The position numbers were made by a program, and so were the translations under genes. Below the pieces are notes generated by a model. That model saw only the letters and a program-made list of their open reading frames with translations, was not told where the DNA came from and did not search any database. Positions 52,544 to 61,185 of a stretch of DNA of 64,000 nucleotides are shown one piece after another (within the stretch, counting starts at the first letter, position 1; the number at the start of each line of letters is the position of its first letter). This DNA comes from Pseudomonas sp. 31-12. Lineage in GTDB: Bacteria; Pseudomonadota; Gammaproteobacteria; Pseudomonadales; Pseudomonadaceae. The stretch lies in contig NZ_CP029482.1 of the NCBI RefSeq assembly GCF_003151075.1, positions 3,534,001 through 3,598,000 on the forward strand, in the 5' to 3' direction.

Positions 52544-53596
52544 TCAGCCGCGTTGCGGCACACCTTTCTGCCCGGCCTTGCGGTTGGGGGCCATGCCGTT
52601 GGCCAGCAGCGTTTCTTCAATGCTCTGGTACTGCACGCCGATGCGGTAGATCTCACGGGCTTCTTTGCCGGTGGCGATTTCGCGACCCAGTTCATGGGCG
52701 ATGCGCACAGTCTGCTGGATCTGCGCCACTGAGCCGAAACGATCGCCCTTGTGATCAATGATAGTGTCTTCATTGCCCACACGCGGGTGCATCCCCATGG
52801 CCATCGACATGGTGTTGAACGGCATGACGTTCTTGAGCAGCGACTCGGAGGTCAGGGTGCAACCGTCTGGCGCGCGGTGGATGAAGTTGAAGAAGTTGAA
52901 TGGATTGGGGCCATCGAAACCGCCGCCGATACCGATCCAGGTCAGGTTCAACGGGCCCTTGTAGACGCCCTTGCGCACCAGGCGCTCGAGGGTTTCCAGC
53001 GCGTGCATGCCGGTCAGCTGGAAGTGCGGCTGGATGCCGTTGTCCATCAGACGCTTGAGGTGCTCGGCGACCCACGCCGGGCCTGCCGGCACGGTCATCT
53101 CGCTGTACGCTGCCTGAAAAAGGGGGTTGGCCAGGGACGTGCCTTCCAGGTATTGCGGATAGAGCAGTTCCATGATGTTCATCTGGGTGGTGTTGATCGC
53201 CACGGTCACCTGATCCGGTTTTGGCGTCAGCTCGGCCAGCATGTGACGAGTATCGTCGGACAACCACTTGGCCGCTTCTCCATCGCTTTCCGGCGCGAAG
53301 GAAATCGAGCCCCCGACCTGAATGATCATGTCCGGCACGGCTTCACGCACACCGGCAATCAACTCGTTGAACTTGGACAGGCGCTTGGAGCCCTTGCCGT
53401 CCAGTTCTCGCACGTGCAAGTGCAAAACCGTTGCACCGGCCTCATAACAATCCACCGCCTTCTGCACCTGCTCGTCCATGGTCAGCGGGATGTCTTCGGG
53501 AAAGTCTTCCGGCATCCATTCCGGGCCGTACGGGGCCACGGTGATGACGACCTTTTCCATGTTTTCCGGGTGCAGGGAATCGTCGAAGAATTGCAT
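52544..53596 (-). CDS. BKACE-family (DUF849) beta-keto acid cleavage enzyme
   Basis: A 350-residue TIM-barrel enzyme of the BKACE/3-keto-5-aminohexanoate-cleavage family, which condenses a beta-keto acid with acetyl-CoA and splits it into acetoacetate and a CoA ester using Zn. Visible features: KVVITVAPYGPEWMPEDFPEDIP start, VLHLHVRELDGKGSKR with the His-x-His metal ligands, GGSISFAPESD, and MAMGMHPRVGNEDTI near the end, which matches the (G)xHxRVGxED family block. The substrate side chain is not predictable. AGGAG precedes the ATG. Confidence 0.9.
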   Translation of the reverse strand: MQFFDDSLHPENMEKVVITVAPYGPEWMPEDFPEDIPLTMDEQVQKAVDCYEAGATVLHLHVRELDGKGSKRLSKFNELIAGVREAVPDMIIQVGGSISFAPESDGEAAKWLSDDTRHMLAELTPKPDQVTVAINTTQMNIMELLYPQYLEGTSLANPLFQAAYSEMTVPAGPAWVAEHLKRLMDNGIQPHFQLTGMHALETLERLVRKGVYKGPLNLTWIGIGGGFDGPNPFNFFNFIHRAPDGCTLTSESLLKNVMPFNTMSMAMGMHPRVGNEDTIIDHKGDRFGSVAQIQQTVRIAHELGREIATGKEAREIYRIGVQYQSIEETLLANGMAPNRKAGQKGVPQRG

Positions 53597-53682
53597 GGGT
53601 TACTCCTGTTCTTATTGGTTATCCGCCCAGCCGGGATCGTGCCCGGTGGGCGCAGTGACGAGTGCGAATGCAGAGGGGTCGA

Positions 53683-54531
53683 TCAGTAAGTCTTGTCGCC
53701 GATGATCCCGGCACGCTCCATCTTGCGGTGGCACGGCGGGTAATCCATGACCGCGTAGTGCTGGGTGCTGCGGTTGTCCCAGATGGCGATGCTGTTCGGC
53801 TTCCAGCGCCAGCGCACTTGATACTCGGGGATGTACGCCTGGCTGATCAGGTAACGCAGCAATTCACTGGCGCCCGGATTGGCGTCCTGGCCGAAGCGCA
53901 CGCGCTCGGGAGTGTGGTAGTTGCTGAAGTGGGTGGTGAAGGCGTTGACGAACAGCACCTTTTCCCCGGTTTCCGGGTGGGTGCGCACCACCGGGTGTTC
54001 TGCGTCCGGGTACATGGCTTTGAGTGCCAAGCGCTTTTCGACCGGCATGGCCGCGCCAAAGCTGGCTTCAATGCTGTGCCGGGCGCGCAGGTCGGCGATC
54101 TTCGACTTCACATCATCAGGCAGGTTTGCGTAGGCTTCGACCATGTTCGCCCACATGGTGTCGCCGCCCACAGGTGGACATTCCACGCAGCGCAGCACAC
54201 AGCCCATCGGCGGCGCCTCGCGCCAGGTTGCGTCGGTGTGCCAGGCGTTTTCGTAGCGGTCCATCGGTTGGTCCGGCTTCTTGTAGATGCGCACCAGACC
54301 CGGGTGATCCGGGTCACTGCCGGCCACCGGATGATCCTCCAGGTCGCCGAAACGACGGGCGAAGGCCACGTGCTCGGCACGACTGATGTCCTGATCGCGT
54401 AAAAACACCACGCGATGCGTGAGCAACTGGGCACGAATCTCGGCAAAAAGACCGTCGTCATGGATCGCGTCGGCGAGGTTGACGCCGATCAGTTCCGCGC
54501 CGATGTTGCAGGTCAATTGTTCGACTTTCAT
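53683..54531 (-). CDS. TauD/TfdA-family Fe(II)/2-oxoglutarate dioxygenase
   Basis: A 282-residue enzyme with the facial-triad residues His98-x-Asp100 (AWHTDATW) and His258 (STQHYAVMDY), and Arg269 for 2-oxoglutarate (CHRKMER). The length and order match TauD/TfdA. Members hydroxylate taurine, alkyl sulfates, 2,4-D or carnitine-like compounds and so release the leaving group; which applies here is unknown. It is the second gene of the operon, 15 bases after the quinone oxidoreductase. Confidence 0.92.
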   Translation of the reverse strand: MKVEQLTCNIGAELIGVNLADAIHDDGLFAEIRAQLLTHRVVFLRDQDISRAEHVAFARRFGDLEDHPVAGSDPDHPGLVRIYKKPDQPMDRYENAWHTDATWREAPPMGCVLRCVECPPVGGDTMWANMVEAYANLPDDVKSKIADLRARHSIEASFGAAMPVEKRLALKAMYPDAEHPVVRTHPETGEKVLFVNAFTTHFSNYHTPERVRFGQDANPGASELLRYLISQAYIPEYQVRWRWKPNSIAIWDNRSTQHYAVMDYPPCHRKMERAGIIGDKTY

Positions 54532-54545
54532 GGCTGGCCGCTCCC

Positions 54546-55526
54546 TTAAATGACGAAAATCGACGAGCCGGTGGTCTTGCGCGATTCCAGGTCACGATGG
54601 GCCTGCACGGCATCCTGTAGAGCATAGTGCTGGTTAATCTCGATCTTGATCCGGCCGCTGCCGACGTGATCGAACAGCTCGCTCGCCAGCGCGGCTTTTT
54701 CCGCAGGATCGGCGATGTAGTCGGCCAGGGCCGGGCGGGTCAGGAACAGCGAGCCTTTCATCGCCAGCATCACCGGATCAAAGGCCGGGATCGGACCGGA
54801 AGCCGTGCCCACGCACACCATCAGGCCGCGCCGCTTGAGCGAGTCCAGGGAGCCCATGAAAGTATTCTTGCCCACACTGTCGAACACCACGTTGACGCCG
54901 ACGCCGTCAGTCAGCTCACGAACGCGCTGGGCGACATCTTCATGGCTGTAGTTGATGACATGGTCGCAGCCATGGGCGCGGGCGATTTCACCTTTGACGT
55001 CCGTGGAGACGGTGCCGATGACCGTCAGGCCGAGCAACTTGGCCCACTGCGAAACGATGAGCCCCACACCCCCGGCGGCGGCATGCAGCAGAATGCTGTC
55101 GCCGACCTTGAAATCATAAATACGCCGCATCAGGTACGCCGACGTCAGGCCGCGCATGGTCATGGCCGCAGCGGTTTCGAAGCTGATGGTTTCCGGCAGT
55201 TTGATTAGCGGTGCGGCCGCGATCAGGCGCTCGGTGCTGTACGCGCCCAGCGTATTGAGAAAACCGGTGTAGGTAACGCGATCGCCGACTTCGACTTGGG
55301 TAACGCCCTCGCCCACAGCCTGTACGACGCCAGAGGCTTCAACGCCCATGCCGTTAGCCAACGGGATCGGGTAGGTGCCATTGCGAAAGTAGGTGTCGGC
55401 ATAGTTCAGGCCGACGGCCACATGACGCAGACGAACCTGACCCGGGCCAGGTTCCCCGACCTCGACGTCTTCATAACGAAGGACTTCGGGACCACCGGTT
55501 TCGTGGAAGCGGATGGCTTTGGCCAT
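54546..55526 (-). CDS. NAD(P)H:quinone oxidoreductase, zinc-free MDR family
   Basis: A 326-residue medium-chain dehydrogenase/reductase of the QOR group: the N-terminal GPEVLRYEDVEVGEPGPGQV, the nucleotide-binding LLHAAAGGVGLIVSQWAKLLG, and no Cys/His zinc lobes. It reduces quinones or enoyl-type substrates with NADPH. It is the first gene of the seven-gene leftward operon; the promoter with the repeated element lies upstream. GGAGAATAAG precedes the ATG. Confidence 0.9.
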   Translation of the reverse strand: MAKAIRFHETGGPEVLRYEDVEVGEPGPGQVRLRHVAVGLNYADTYFRNGTYPIPLANGMGVEASGVVQAVGEGVTQVEVGDRVTYTGFLNTLGAYSTERLIAAAPLIKLPETISFETAAAMTMRGLTSAYLMRRIYDFKVGDSILLHAAAGGVGLIVSQWAKLLGLTVIGTVSTDVKGEIARAHGCDHVINYSHEDVAQRVRELTDGVGVNVVFDSVGKNTFMGSLDSLKRRGLMVCVGTASGPIPAFDPVMLAMKGSLFLTRPALADYIADPAEKAALASELFDHVGSGRIKIEINQHYALQDAVQAHRDLESRKTTGSSIFVI

Positions 55527-55587
55527 GTTTTCTTATTCTCCAGTCTGCAATGCGTCGATTTACGCTGACTGGACTGTAGGACGCCGC

Positions 55588-55635
55588 CTGATGAGACGCT
55601 TCTCATCAGACGACAATGGCTTTTCATTTCATGAC
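55588..55635. promoter_or_regulatory. direct-repeat pair upstream of the QOR operon, with a hairpin
   Basis: TTCTCATCAGACGAC (55600-55614) and TTTTCATTTCATGAC (55621-55635) repeat at a 21-bp period, the same element and spacing as upstream of the hydrolase gene; the second copy is identical to the one at 47881. Overlapping it is a perfect inverted repeat CTGATGAGA/TCTCATCAG (55588-55596, 55601-55609). The copies lie 74-109 bases upstream of the operon's first gene, a usual activator position. Confidence 0.6.
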
Positions 55636-55640
55636 AATCG

Positions 55641-56456
55641 TCAGAACTTCTCAGCGACCCGTTTGAGCGGGTAATTCGGTTCACGGTAGCCCCCCGGCCG
55701 CTGCCGTTTAGGCAACTTCACTTTCTCGCGCGGCACCTCCTCATAGGGAATACGGCTCAGCAAGTCGGTGATGATGTTCAGGCGCGCCCGCCGCTTGTCA
55801 TTGGAGTTGGCCACCAGCCACGGGGCATGTCCGGTATCCGTCGACTTGAACATGTCATCGCGTGCCCGGGAATAGTCATACCAACGGCTGTAGGACTTCA
55901 AGTCCATGGCAGTCAGCTTCCAGATCTTGCGCCCATCCTTGATGCGTTCCTCAAGCCGGCGAGTCTGTTCTTCAGGGCTTACTTCCAGCCAATACTTGAG
56001 CAGGATAACGCCCGAGTCGACGATGGCGCGCTCCACCAGAGGGATGGCCTTGAGGAAACCGGCGACCTGCTCTTTGGTGCAGAACCCCATCACCCGCTCG
56101 ACGCCCGCACGGTTGTACCAACTGCGATCGAAGATCACCACTTCGCCGGCCGCCGGCAGATGCGGCAGGTAGCGCTGCACATACATCTGGCTTTTTTCCC
56201 GGTCGGTGGGCGCAGGCAGCGCCACGACCCGGAAGATCCGCGGGCTCACCCGTTCGGTCAGCGCCTTGATCGTCCCGCCTTTGCCGGCCCCGTCGCGGCC
56301 CTCGAAGACAATGCAGATCTTGATGCCCTTGTGCTTGACCCACTCCTGCAACTTCACGACCTCGACATGCAACCGGCGCAGTTCGCTCAGGTAGTCCTTG
56401 TTTGACATCTTGACGCTGTCGTCGCTTTTTTTGGTGCGTTTCTTGTCCTTTGCCAT
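55641..56456 (-). CDS. ppk2: polyphosphate kinase 2
   Basis: A 271-residue PPK2-family enzyme that transfers phosphate between polyphosphate and nucleotides. Walker A-type loop GRDGAGKGGTIKAL (about residues 53-66) and lid/Walker B region FDRSWYNRAGVERV are both intact, and the single-domain length fits class I. The N-terminus is Lys-rich (KDKKRTKKSDD). It is on the minus strand, 69 bases downstream of the SulP gene's stop, with its own GAGG site. Direction of the reaction (GDP/ADP phosphorylation) cannot be read from the sequence. Confidence 0.92.
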   Translation of the reverse strand: MAKDKKRTKKSDDSVKMSNKDYLSELRRLHVEVVKLQEWVKHKGIKICIVFEGRDGAGKGGTIKALTERVSPRIFRVVALPAPTDREKSQMYVQRYLPHLPAAGEVVIFDRSWYNRAGVERVMGFCTKEQVAGFLKAIPLVERAIVDSGVILLKYWLEVSPEEQTRRLEERIKDGRKIWKLTAMDLKSYSRWYDYSRARDDMFKSTDTGHAPWLVANSNDKRRARLNIITDLLSRIPYEEVPREKVKLPKRQRPGGYREPNYPLKRVAEKF

Positions 56457-56538
56457 GACCCAGACCTCACGAGTGCCTCATTCGTTTATCGCCATGAACC
56501 AACCGCGTCAGTCTAGTCCATGGCGCGACTGTCTACCG

Positions 56539-58320
56539 TCATCGAGCCTCTTCTTGCCGATCCACCGGGTGGGTCAGCACATAGCTGTCGACAGCGGCGC
56601 CAATTGTTGGAAAAAACGCCTGTTCGCCCAGCTGCTCGAAGAGTCCGAACCGCTTGAGCTTGTCCTTGACCGGGTCTTTCATTTCGGCAATACACAGCTC
56701 GATGCCAGCGGCGTGCAACGTTTCGGTCAGTTCAACCAGCATGTCAGCAGAGGTCACGTCCACGCTGGTAACCGGTTCCGCCGTCACGACCAGCCACCGC
56801 ACTGGCGTCGGCGATGCCGCCAAGGCACTCAGCACGCGGTCCTGAAACTGTTCGGCATTGGCGAAAAACAGCGGTGCATCCCAGCGAAACAGGACCAGTC
56901 CGGGGATAAGGCGCGCCTCGGGATAGCGCTGGATGTCATGGTAGCCCTTGAGACCTTCCACGCGTCCGAGCACTGCAGAATAGGGACGCCAGCCATCCCA
57001 CAGGAATTCGATCACCGCAATCACGATAGCCAGGCCAATGCCCTCGATTGCTCCGAACACGGCCACGCCCACCGTGCAGGCGATCGACAGCCAGAACTCC
57101 CAGCGTTGCATGCGATAAATTCGCCGCAAGTCGCTGACCTCGATCAAGCCGATGGCCGATGCAATAACGACAGCCGCCAGTGCACTGGTGGGTAAATGCT
57201 GCAGCAAGTTCGGCGCCACCATCAGCAGCAAGGCGACACACAGCGCGCCGACCACGCCGGTCAGCTGGGTTCTGGCACCGGCAGCCTCGGCCACGGGAGT
57301 GCGCGACGAACTGCTGGACACGGGAAACCCCTGAAAGAACCCGGCGGCCAGGTTGGCGATGCCAAGCCCGACCATTTCCTGGTTCGGGTCGACATAGGTG
57401 CGCGTCCTGGCGGCATAGACACGGGAAAGCACGCTGGTGTCGGCGAACGAGATGAGGGCCACCGCGCAACCACCGATCAGCACGGGGACGATATCGGCGG
57501 TCGTGATCCAGGGGATGGCAAAAGAAGGCAAGCCCTGCGGGAGGGAGCCGAGAATCGATACATTTGCCCGCTCGGCGAGGTCCAGCGCACCCACGGCGAC
57601 GGTCGCCCCAACCACGGCAATTAGAATGCCCGGCACGCGCTTCTGGCCTTTGAGCAGCAAGATGACTGCCAGTGTGGACAGGCCGACCGTGAACACGGTC
57701 CAGTTGGTTTCGCCCTCCATGACCGCCGTGGCGATGGCCCACAGGTTTCTCAGCGGCCCGTCAGCTTCGATCGAAAAGCCGAAGAGTTTCGGCAGTTGGC
57801 TGATCAATACGGTCAGGGCTATCCCGTTCATGTACCCGTAGCGGATCGGTTTGGACAGCAACTCGGTGACGAAGCCAAGACGCGCGATCCCCGCCAAGAC
57901 GCAGACCGTCCCTGAGACGATGGCCATCATGCCCGCCAGGGCGACTGCGCGCTGCGGATCGCCGCCGGAGAGTGGCAGGACGACGGCGAGGATGACCGCC
58001 ACCAATGAGGAATCCGGGCCCAATACGAGAATCCGACTGGGCCCGAAAAACGCATAAGCGAGTAGCGGGACGATGGTCGCGTAAAGACCATAAATGCCGG
58101 GCAGGCCTGAAGCTTGCGCGTAGGCGATGCCGACCGGCACCAACATTGTGGTCAGCACCAGCCCGGCCATGATGTCGTGCCGCAACCCGGCAATCGGGTA
58201 TCCGCGCAGTGTCTGCAGTCCCGGCATCCAGCGACCCCAGCCGGTCTGATCGCCCGCCTTCACCCGCGGTGCAATACGCCCCGGCTCCGGGACTGGGGGC
58301 GAAACATTGGAGTCGCTCAT
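56539..58320 (-). CDS. SulP-family anion transporter with STAS domain
   Basis: A 593-residue SulP permease. The N-terminal membrane part has the family start (LRGYPIAGLRHDIMAGLVLTTMLVPVGIAYA, sulfate-transporter signature) and about 12-14 hydrophobic helices; the last ~130 residues form a cytoplasmic STAS domain (VRWLVVTAEPVTSVDVTSADMLVEL). The likely substrates are sulfate, bicarbonate or other anions. The ATG at 58320 is chosen over frames reaching 58377 because MSDSNVSPP fits the usual soluble N-tail. Confidence 0.9.
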   Translation of the reverse strand: MSDSNVSPPVPEPGRIAPRVKAGDQTGWGRWMPGLQTLRGYPIAGLRHDIMAGLVLTTMLVPVGIAYAQASGLPGIYGLYATIVPLLAYAFFGPSRILVLGPDSSLVAVILAVVLPLSGGDPQRAVALAGMMAIVSGTVCVLAGIARLGFVTELLSKPIRYGYMNGIALTVLISQLPKLFGFSIEADGPLRNLWAIATAVMEGETNWTVFTVGLSTLAVILLLKGQKRVPGILIAVVGATVAVGALDLAERANVSILGSLPQGLPSFAIPWITTADIVPVLIGGCAVALISFADTSVLSRVYAARTRTYVDPNQEMVGLGIANLAAGFFQGFPVSSSSSRTPVAEAAGARTQLTGVVGALCVALLLMVAPNLLQHLPTSALAAVVIASAIGLIEVSDLRRIYRMQRWEFWLSIACTVGVAVFGAIEGIGLAIVIAVIEFLWDGWRPYSAVLGRVEGLKGYHDIQRYPEARLIPGLVLFRWDAPLFFANAEQFQDRVLSALAASPTPVRWLVVTAEPVTSVDVTSADMLVELTETLHAAGIELCIAEMKDPVKDKLKRFGLFEQLGEQAFFPTIGAAVDSYVLTHPVDRQEEAR

Positions 58321-58420
58321 AACTCGGTGGCCGCTGAATGGCTGAAAAAAAAAGCATAGCCGCTGGCGAACGCGCATGCCTCACCGGGGAGCAATCAGGT
58401 AGTGCGACGACGGCGAAGGC

Positions 58421-58483
58421 AAAGAAAAAGCCCGGATGACCAGCGATGACGATCTTGAGATCGCTATCGCTGGTCATCCGGGC
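58421..58483 (-). terminator. strong terminator of the cstA-ybdD operon
   Basis: A 25-bp inverted repeat (arms 58430-58454 and 58459-58483, two mismatches, loop TTGA), read on the minus strand, is followed by TTTTTCTTT (58421-58429 on the plus strand is AAAGAAAAA). It lies 36 bases after the ybdD stop. One of the clearest rho-independent terminators in the window. Confidence 0.9.
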
Positions 58484-58518
58484 TCCATGAGAGCGACCCG
58501 TTACCTAAGTGCCATTAT

Positions 58519-58716
58519 TCAACAACACTTCGGCCCAGCCTTGCTGCCGTAACGTGCCTCCTGGCGTTCCCGAAAGAACACCTCATAGCTCATCACCGGT
58601 TTGTCCGGGTGTTTGCTCTGCATATGTTCGACGTAGGTGTCGTAGTCCGGCATCCCCACCATCAGGCGTGCGGCCTGACCGAGGTATTTGCCGAGACGAC
58701 TCAGGTCATTGAACAT
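58519..58716 (-). CDS. YbdD/YjiX-family small protein
   Basis: A 65-residue protein of the YbdD/YjiX family that accompanies CstA/BtsT peptide and pyruvate transporters: [20 protein letters not shown] and [16 protein letters not shown] are the family blocks, and it ends KCC. It lies 15 bases downstream of cstA with GGAGGAGGGC upstream, so is certainly co-transcribed. Role unknown; possibly a transport accessory. Confidence 0.9.
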   Translation of the reverse strand: MFNDLSRLGKYLGQAARLMVGMPDYDTYVEHMQSKHPDKPVMSYEVFFRERQEARYGSKAGPKCC

Positions 58717-58731
58717 GGGCGCCCTCCTCCG

Positions 58732-60789
58732 TCACGCTTGCGGCAGCGCCTGGTACGGTGCTTCTTTATCCGTACGCTCCTTGGTGCCCCAGGCGGCGAT
58801 GCCGACCTTGAGCGCAAAGAACAGAATGCTGAAGACCACCAGCAGGAACAGCGCCGTGAGCGTTGCGTTGGTGTAAGCGTTGTAGATCACGTGGTGCATC
58901 TGGTCGATGCTTTTGGCCGGGGCGAGGATCTGACCGTTGGCCAGCGCATCGCTGTACTTCTTGGCCAGCGACAGGAAACCGATCGCCGGGTTGGCATCGA
59001 ACAGCTTGATGAAGCCTGCGGTGGTGGTGCAAATCAGCAGCCACACCGCTGGCAACATGGTCACCCAGACGTAGCGCTGGCGTTTCATTTTGATCAGTAC
59101 GACGGTCGCCAACATCAGCGCGATACCGGCCAGCATCTGGTTGGAGATGCCGAACAATGGCCACAAGGTGTTGATGCCGCCCAGTGGATCGATCACGCCC
59201 TGGTACAACAGATAACCCCACATCGCCACACAACCGGCAGTTGCGATCAGGTTGGCGGTCCAGGACTCGGTGCGTTTCAGGGATGGCACGAACGAGCCGA
59301 GCAAATCCTGGAGCATGAAACGTCCGGCACGGGTGCCCGCATCGACGGCTGTCAGGATGAACAATGCTTCGAACAGGATCGCAAAGTGGTACCAGAACGC
59401 CATGGTGTTTTCACCCGGCAGAACGTGGTGCAGGATCTGCGCGATGCCGACTGCCAACGTTGGTGCGCCACCGGCACGGGCCAGAATGGTGGTTTCACCG
59501 ATGTCCTTGGCCACCGCTTGCAGCGCTTCCGGGGTGATTGCAAAACCCCAACTGCTGACGGTCTGAGCAACCGAAACAGCATCGGAGCCCACCAGCGCCG
59601 CCGGGCTGTTCATGGCGAAATACACGCCCGGTTCGATTACCGAAGCCGCGACCATGGCCATGATGGCGACGAAGGATTCCATCAACATGCCGCCATAACC
59701 GATGTAGCGGGCATGGCCTTCACTGGCCAACAGTTTCGGCGTGGTGCCGGAGGCAATCAGCGCATGGAAACCGGAGACCGCGCCACAGGCGATGGTGATG
59801 AACAGGAACGGGAACAACCCGCCTTTCCATACCGGGCCAGTGCCGTCGATGAACTGGGTCAGTGCCGGCATTTTCAGGTCGGGCATGGTGACCAGAATAC
59901 CGATCGCCAAAGCGACGATGGTGCCGATTTTCAGGAAGGTCGACAGGTAATCACGCGGCGCCAGAATCAGCCACACCGGCAATACCGCGGCGACAAAACC
60001 GTAGCCGATCAACATCCAGGTGATCTGTACGCCACTGAAGGTAAAGGCTTTGGCCCAGACCGGATCAGCGGCAATCTGCCCACCGAGCCAGATCGAACCC
60101 AGTAGCAACAGCACACCGACAATGGAGATTTCACCAATGCGGCCCGGGCGGATGTAGCGCATGTAGATGCCCATGAACATCGCGATCGGGATAGTCGCCA
60201 TCACCGTGAACATCCCCCACGGGCTCTCGGCCAGGGCTTTCACGACGATCAGCGCCAGCACCGCGAGGATGATGATCATGATCAGGAAGCAGCCGAACAG
60301 CGCAATGGTGCCAGGGATGCGGCCCATTTCCTCACGGACCATGTCGCCCAGCGAGCGGCCGTTGCGGCGAGTGGACATGAACAGGACCATGAAGTCCTGA
60401 ACCGCACCGGCCAGCACCACCCCGGCGATCAGCCACAGCGTGCCGGGCAGATAGCCCATTTGCGCCGCCAGAACCGGGCCGACCAGCGGACCCGCGCCAG
60501 CGATGGCCGCGAAGTGGTGACCGAAAAGGACGTGTTTGTTGGTCGGCACGTAGTCCAGGCCATCATTGTTGATGACGGCGGGCGTGGCACGATTGGGGTC
60601 GAGTTGCATCACCTTGGTGGCGATGAACAGGCTGTAGTAGCGGTATGCGACGAGGTAGATAGCGACGGCTGCGACTACGATCCACAGGGCGTTGATCGCT
60701 TCGCCGCGGCGCAAGGCCACGACACTTAGCGCGAACGCTCCCAGGACAGCCACGGCAAACCAGGCGAGGTGTTTAGCCAGACGGGGCAT
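58732..60789 (-). CDS. cstA: CstA-family transporter (carbon starvation)
   Basis: A 685-residue inner-membrane protein with about 16-18 TMs of the CstA/BtsT family. Family blocks include VPTNKHVLFGHHFAAIAGAGPLVGP, GAVQDFMVLFMSTRRNGRSLG and GGAPTLAVGIAQILHHVLPG. In E. coli CstA and BtsT import peptides and pyruvate. Here it is paired with ybdD, and a histidine kinase/response regulator pair is transcribed divergently just beyond, a context recalling pyruvate-sensing BtsSR-type control, though the kinase is of another type. GGAGACACGCT precedes the ATG. Confidence 0.93.
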   Translation of the reverse strand: MPRLAKHLAWFAVAVLGAFALSVVALRRGEAINALWIVVAAVAIYLVAYRYYSLFIATKVMQLDPNRATPAVINNDGLDYVPTNKHVLFGHHFAAIAGAGPLVGPVLAAQMGYLPGTLWLIAGVVLAGAVQDFMVLFMSTRRNGRSLGDMVREEMGRIPGTIALFGCFLIMIIILAVLALIVVKALAESPWGMFTVMATIPIAMFMGIYMRYIRPGRIGEISIVGVLLLLGSIWLGGQIAADPVWAKAFTFSGVQITWMLIGYGFVAAVLPVWLILAPRDYLSTFLKIGTIVALAIGILVTMPDLKMPALTQFIDGTGPVWKGGLFPFLFITIACGAVSGFHALIASGTTPKLLASEGHARYIGYGGMLMESFVAIMAMVAASVIEPGVYFAMNSPAALVGSDAVSVAQTVSSWGFAITPEALQAVAKDIGETTILARAGGAPTLAVGIAQILHHVLPGENTMAFWYHFAILFEALFILTAVDAGTRAGRFMLQDLLGSFVPSLKRTESWTANLIATAGCVAMWGYLLYQGVIDPLGGINTLWPLFGISNQMLAGIALMLATVVLIKMKRQRYVWVTMLPAVWLLICTTTAGFIKLFDANPAIGFLSLAKKYSDALANGQILAPAKSIDQMHHVIYNAYTNATLTALFLLVVFSILFFALKVGIAAWGTKERTDKEAPYQALPQA

Positions 60790-60910
60790 AGCGTGTCTCC
60801 TGCCGACAGCCAGTGACTGCGGCGGTAATTTTTATAATTGTGTCCGCGGTGCGGAGCTGGCCCAATATCCCCGCATGCCGTCTACAAATAAATCCGCGTT
60901 ACTACGTACG

Positions 60911-60940
60911 TGGCGTCTACGTAGTTCTACGTAGACGCCA
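60911..60940. promoter_or_regulatory. perfect 14-bp inverted repeat, candidate operator
   Basis: TGGCGTCTACGTAG (60911-60924) and CTACGTAGACGCCA (60927-60940) form a perfect palindrome with a two-base spacer. It includes two TACGTAG words; a third TACGTA sits just left (60903-60908). It lies between cstA and the kinase gene, so it may bind the neighbouring NarL-type regulator; a terminator-like hairpin is an alternative. Confidence 0.55.
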
Positions 60941-60955
60941 CTGATCTTTAAGCTG

Positions 60956-61070
60956 AAATGCAAAACCTGTGGGAGCGGGCTTGCCCGCGAAGGCGGTGTA
61001 ACAGCCAACAGAGATGTTGGATGTGATGGCCTCTTCGCGGGCAAGCCCGCTCCCACAGGGTTTTGCATTT
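60956..61070. repeat. REP doublet (REPIN)
   Basis: Two copies of a Pseudomonas REP word (GGGAGCGGGCTTGCCCGCGA) face each other across ~40 bases, with outer arms AAATGCAAAACC and its inverse GGTTTTGCATTT matching (60956-60967; 61059-61070). This is a typical REPIN, mobilised in trans by RAYT transposases; none is in the window. Confidence 0.9.
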
Positions 61071-61185
61071 CAATAGGCGGACACCACCGCCGCAGGTCAT
61101 TCCGTCCAGCACCGCTACTGGAGCCGCGTATCTTTGGCATATGATGCCGGGCCATCGCCTTCCCTCGGTCCGGCCAGGAGCCAAG

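Noticed and set aside
58609..60105. Long open plus-strand frame opposite cstA
   Set aside because: Same reason: His/Gln/Arg-rich antisense of a strongly coding gene.
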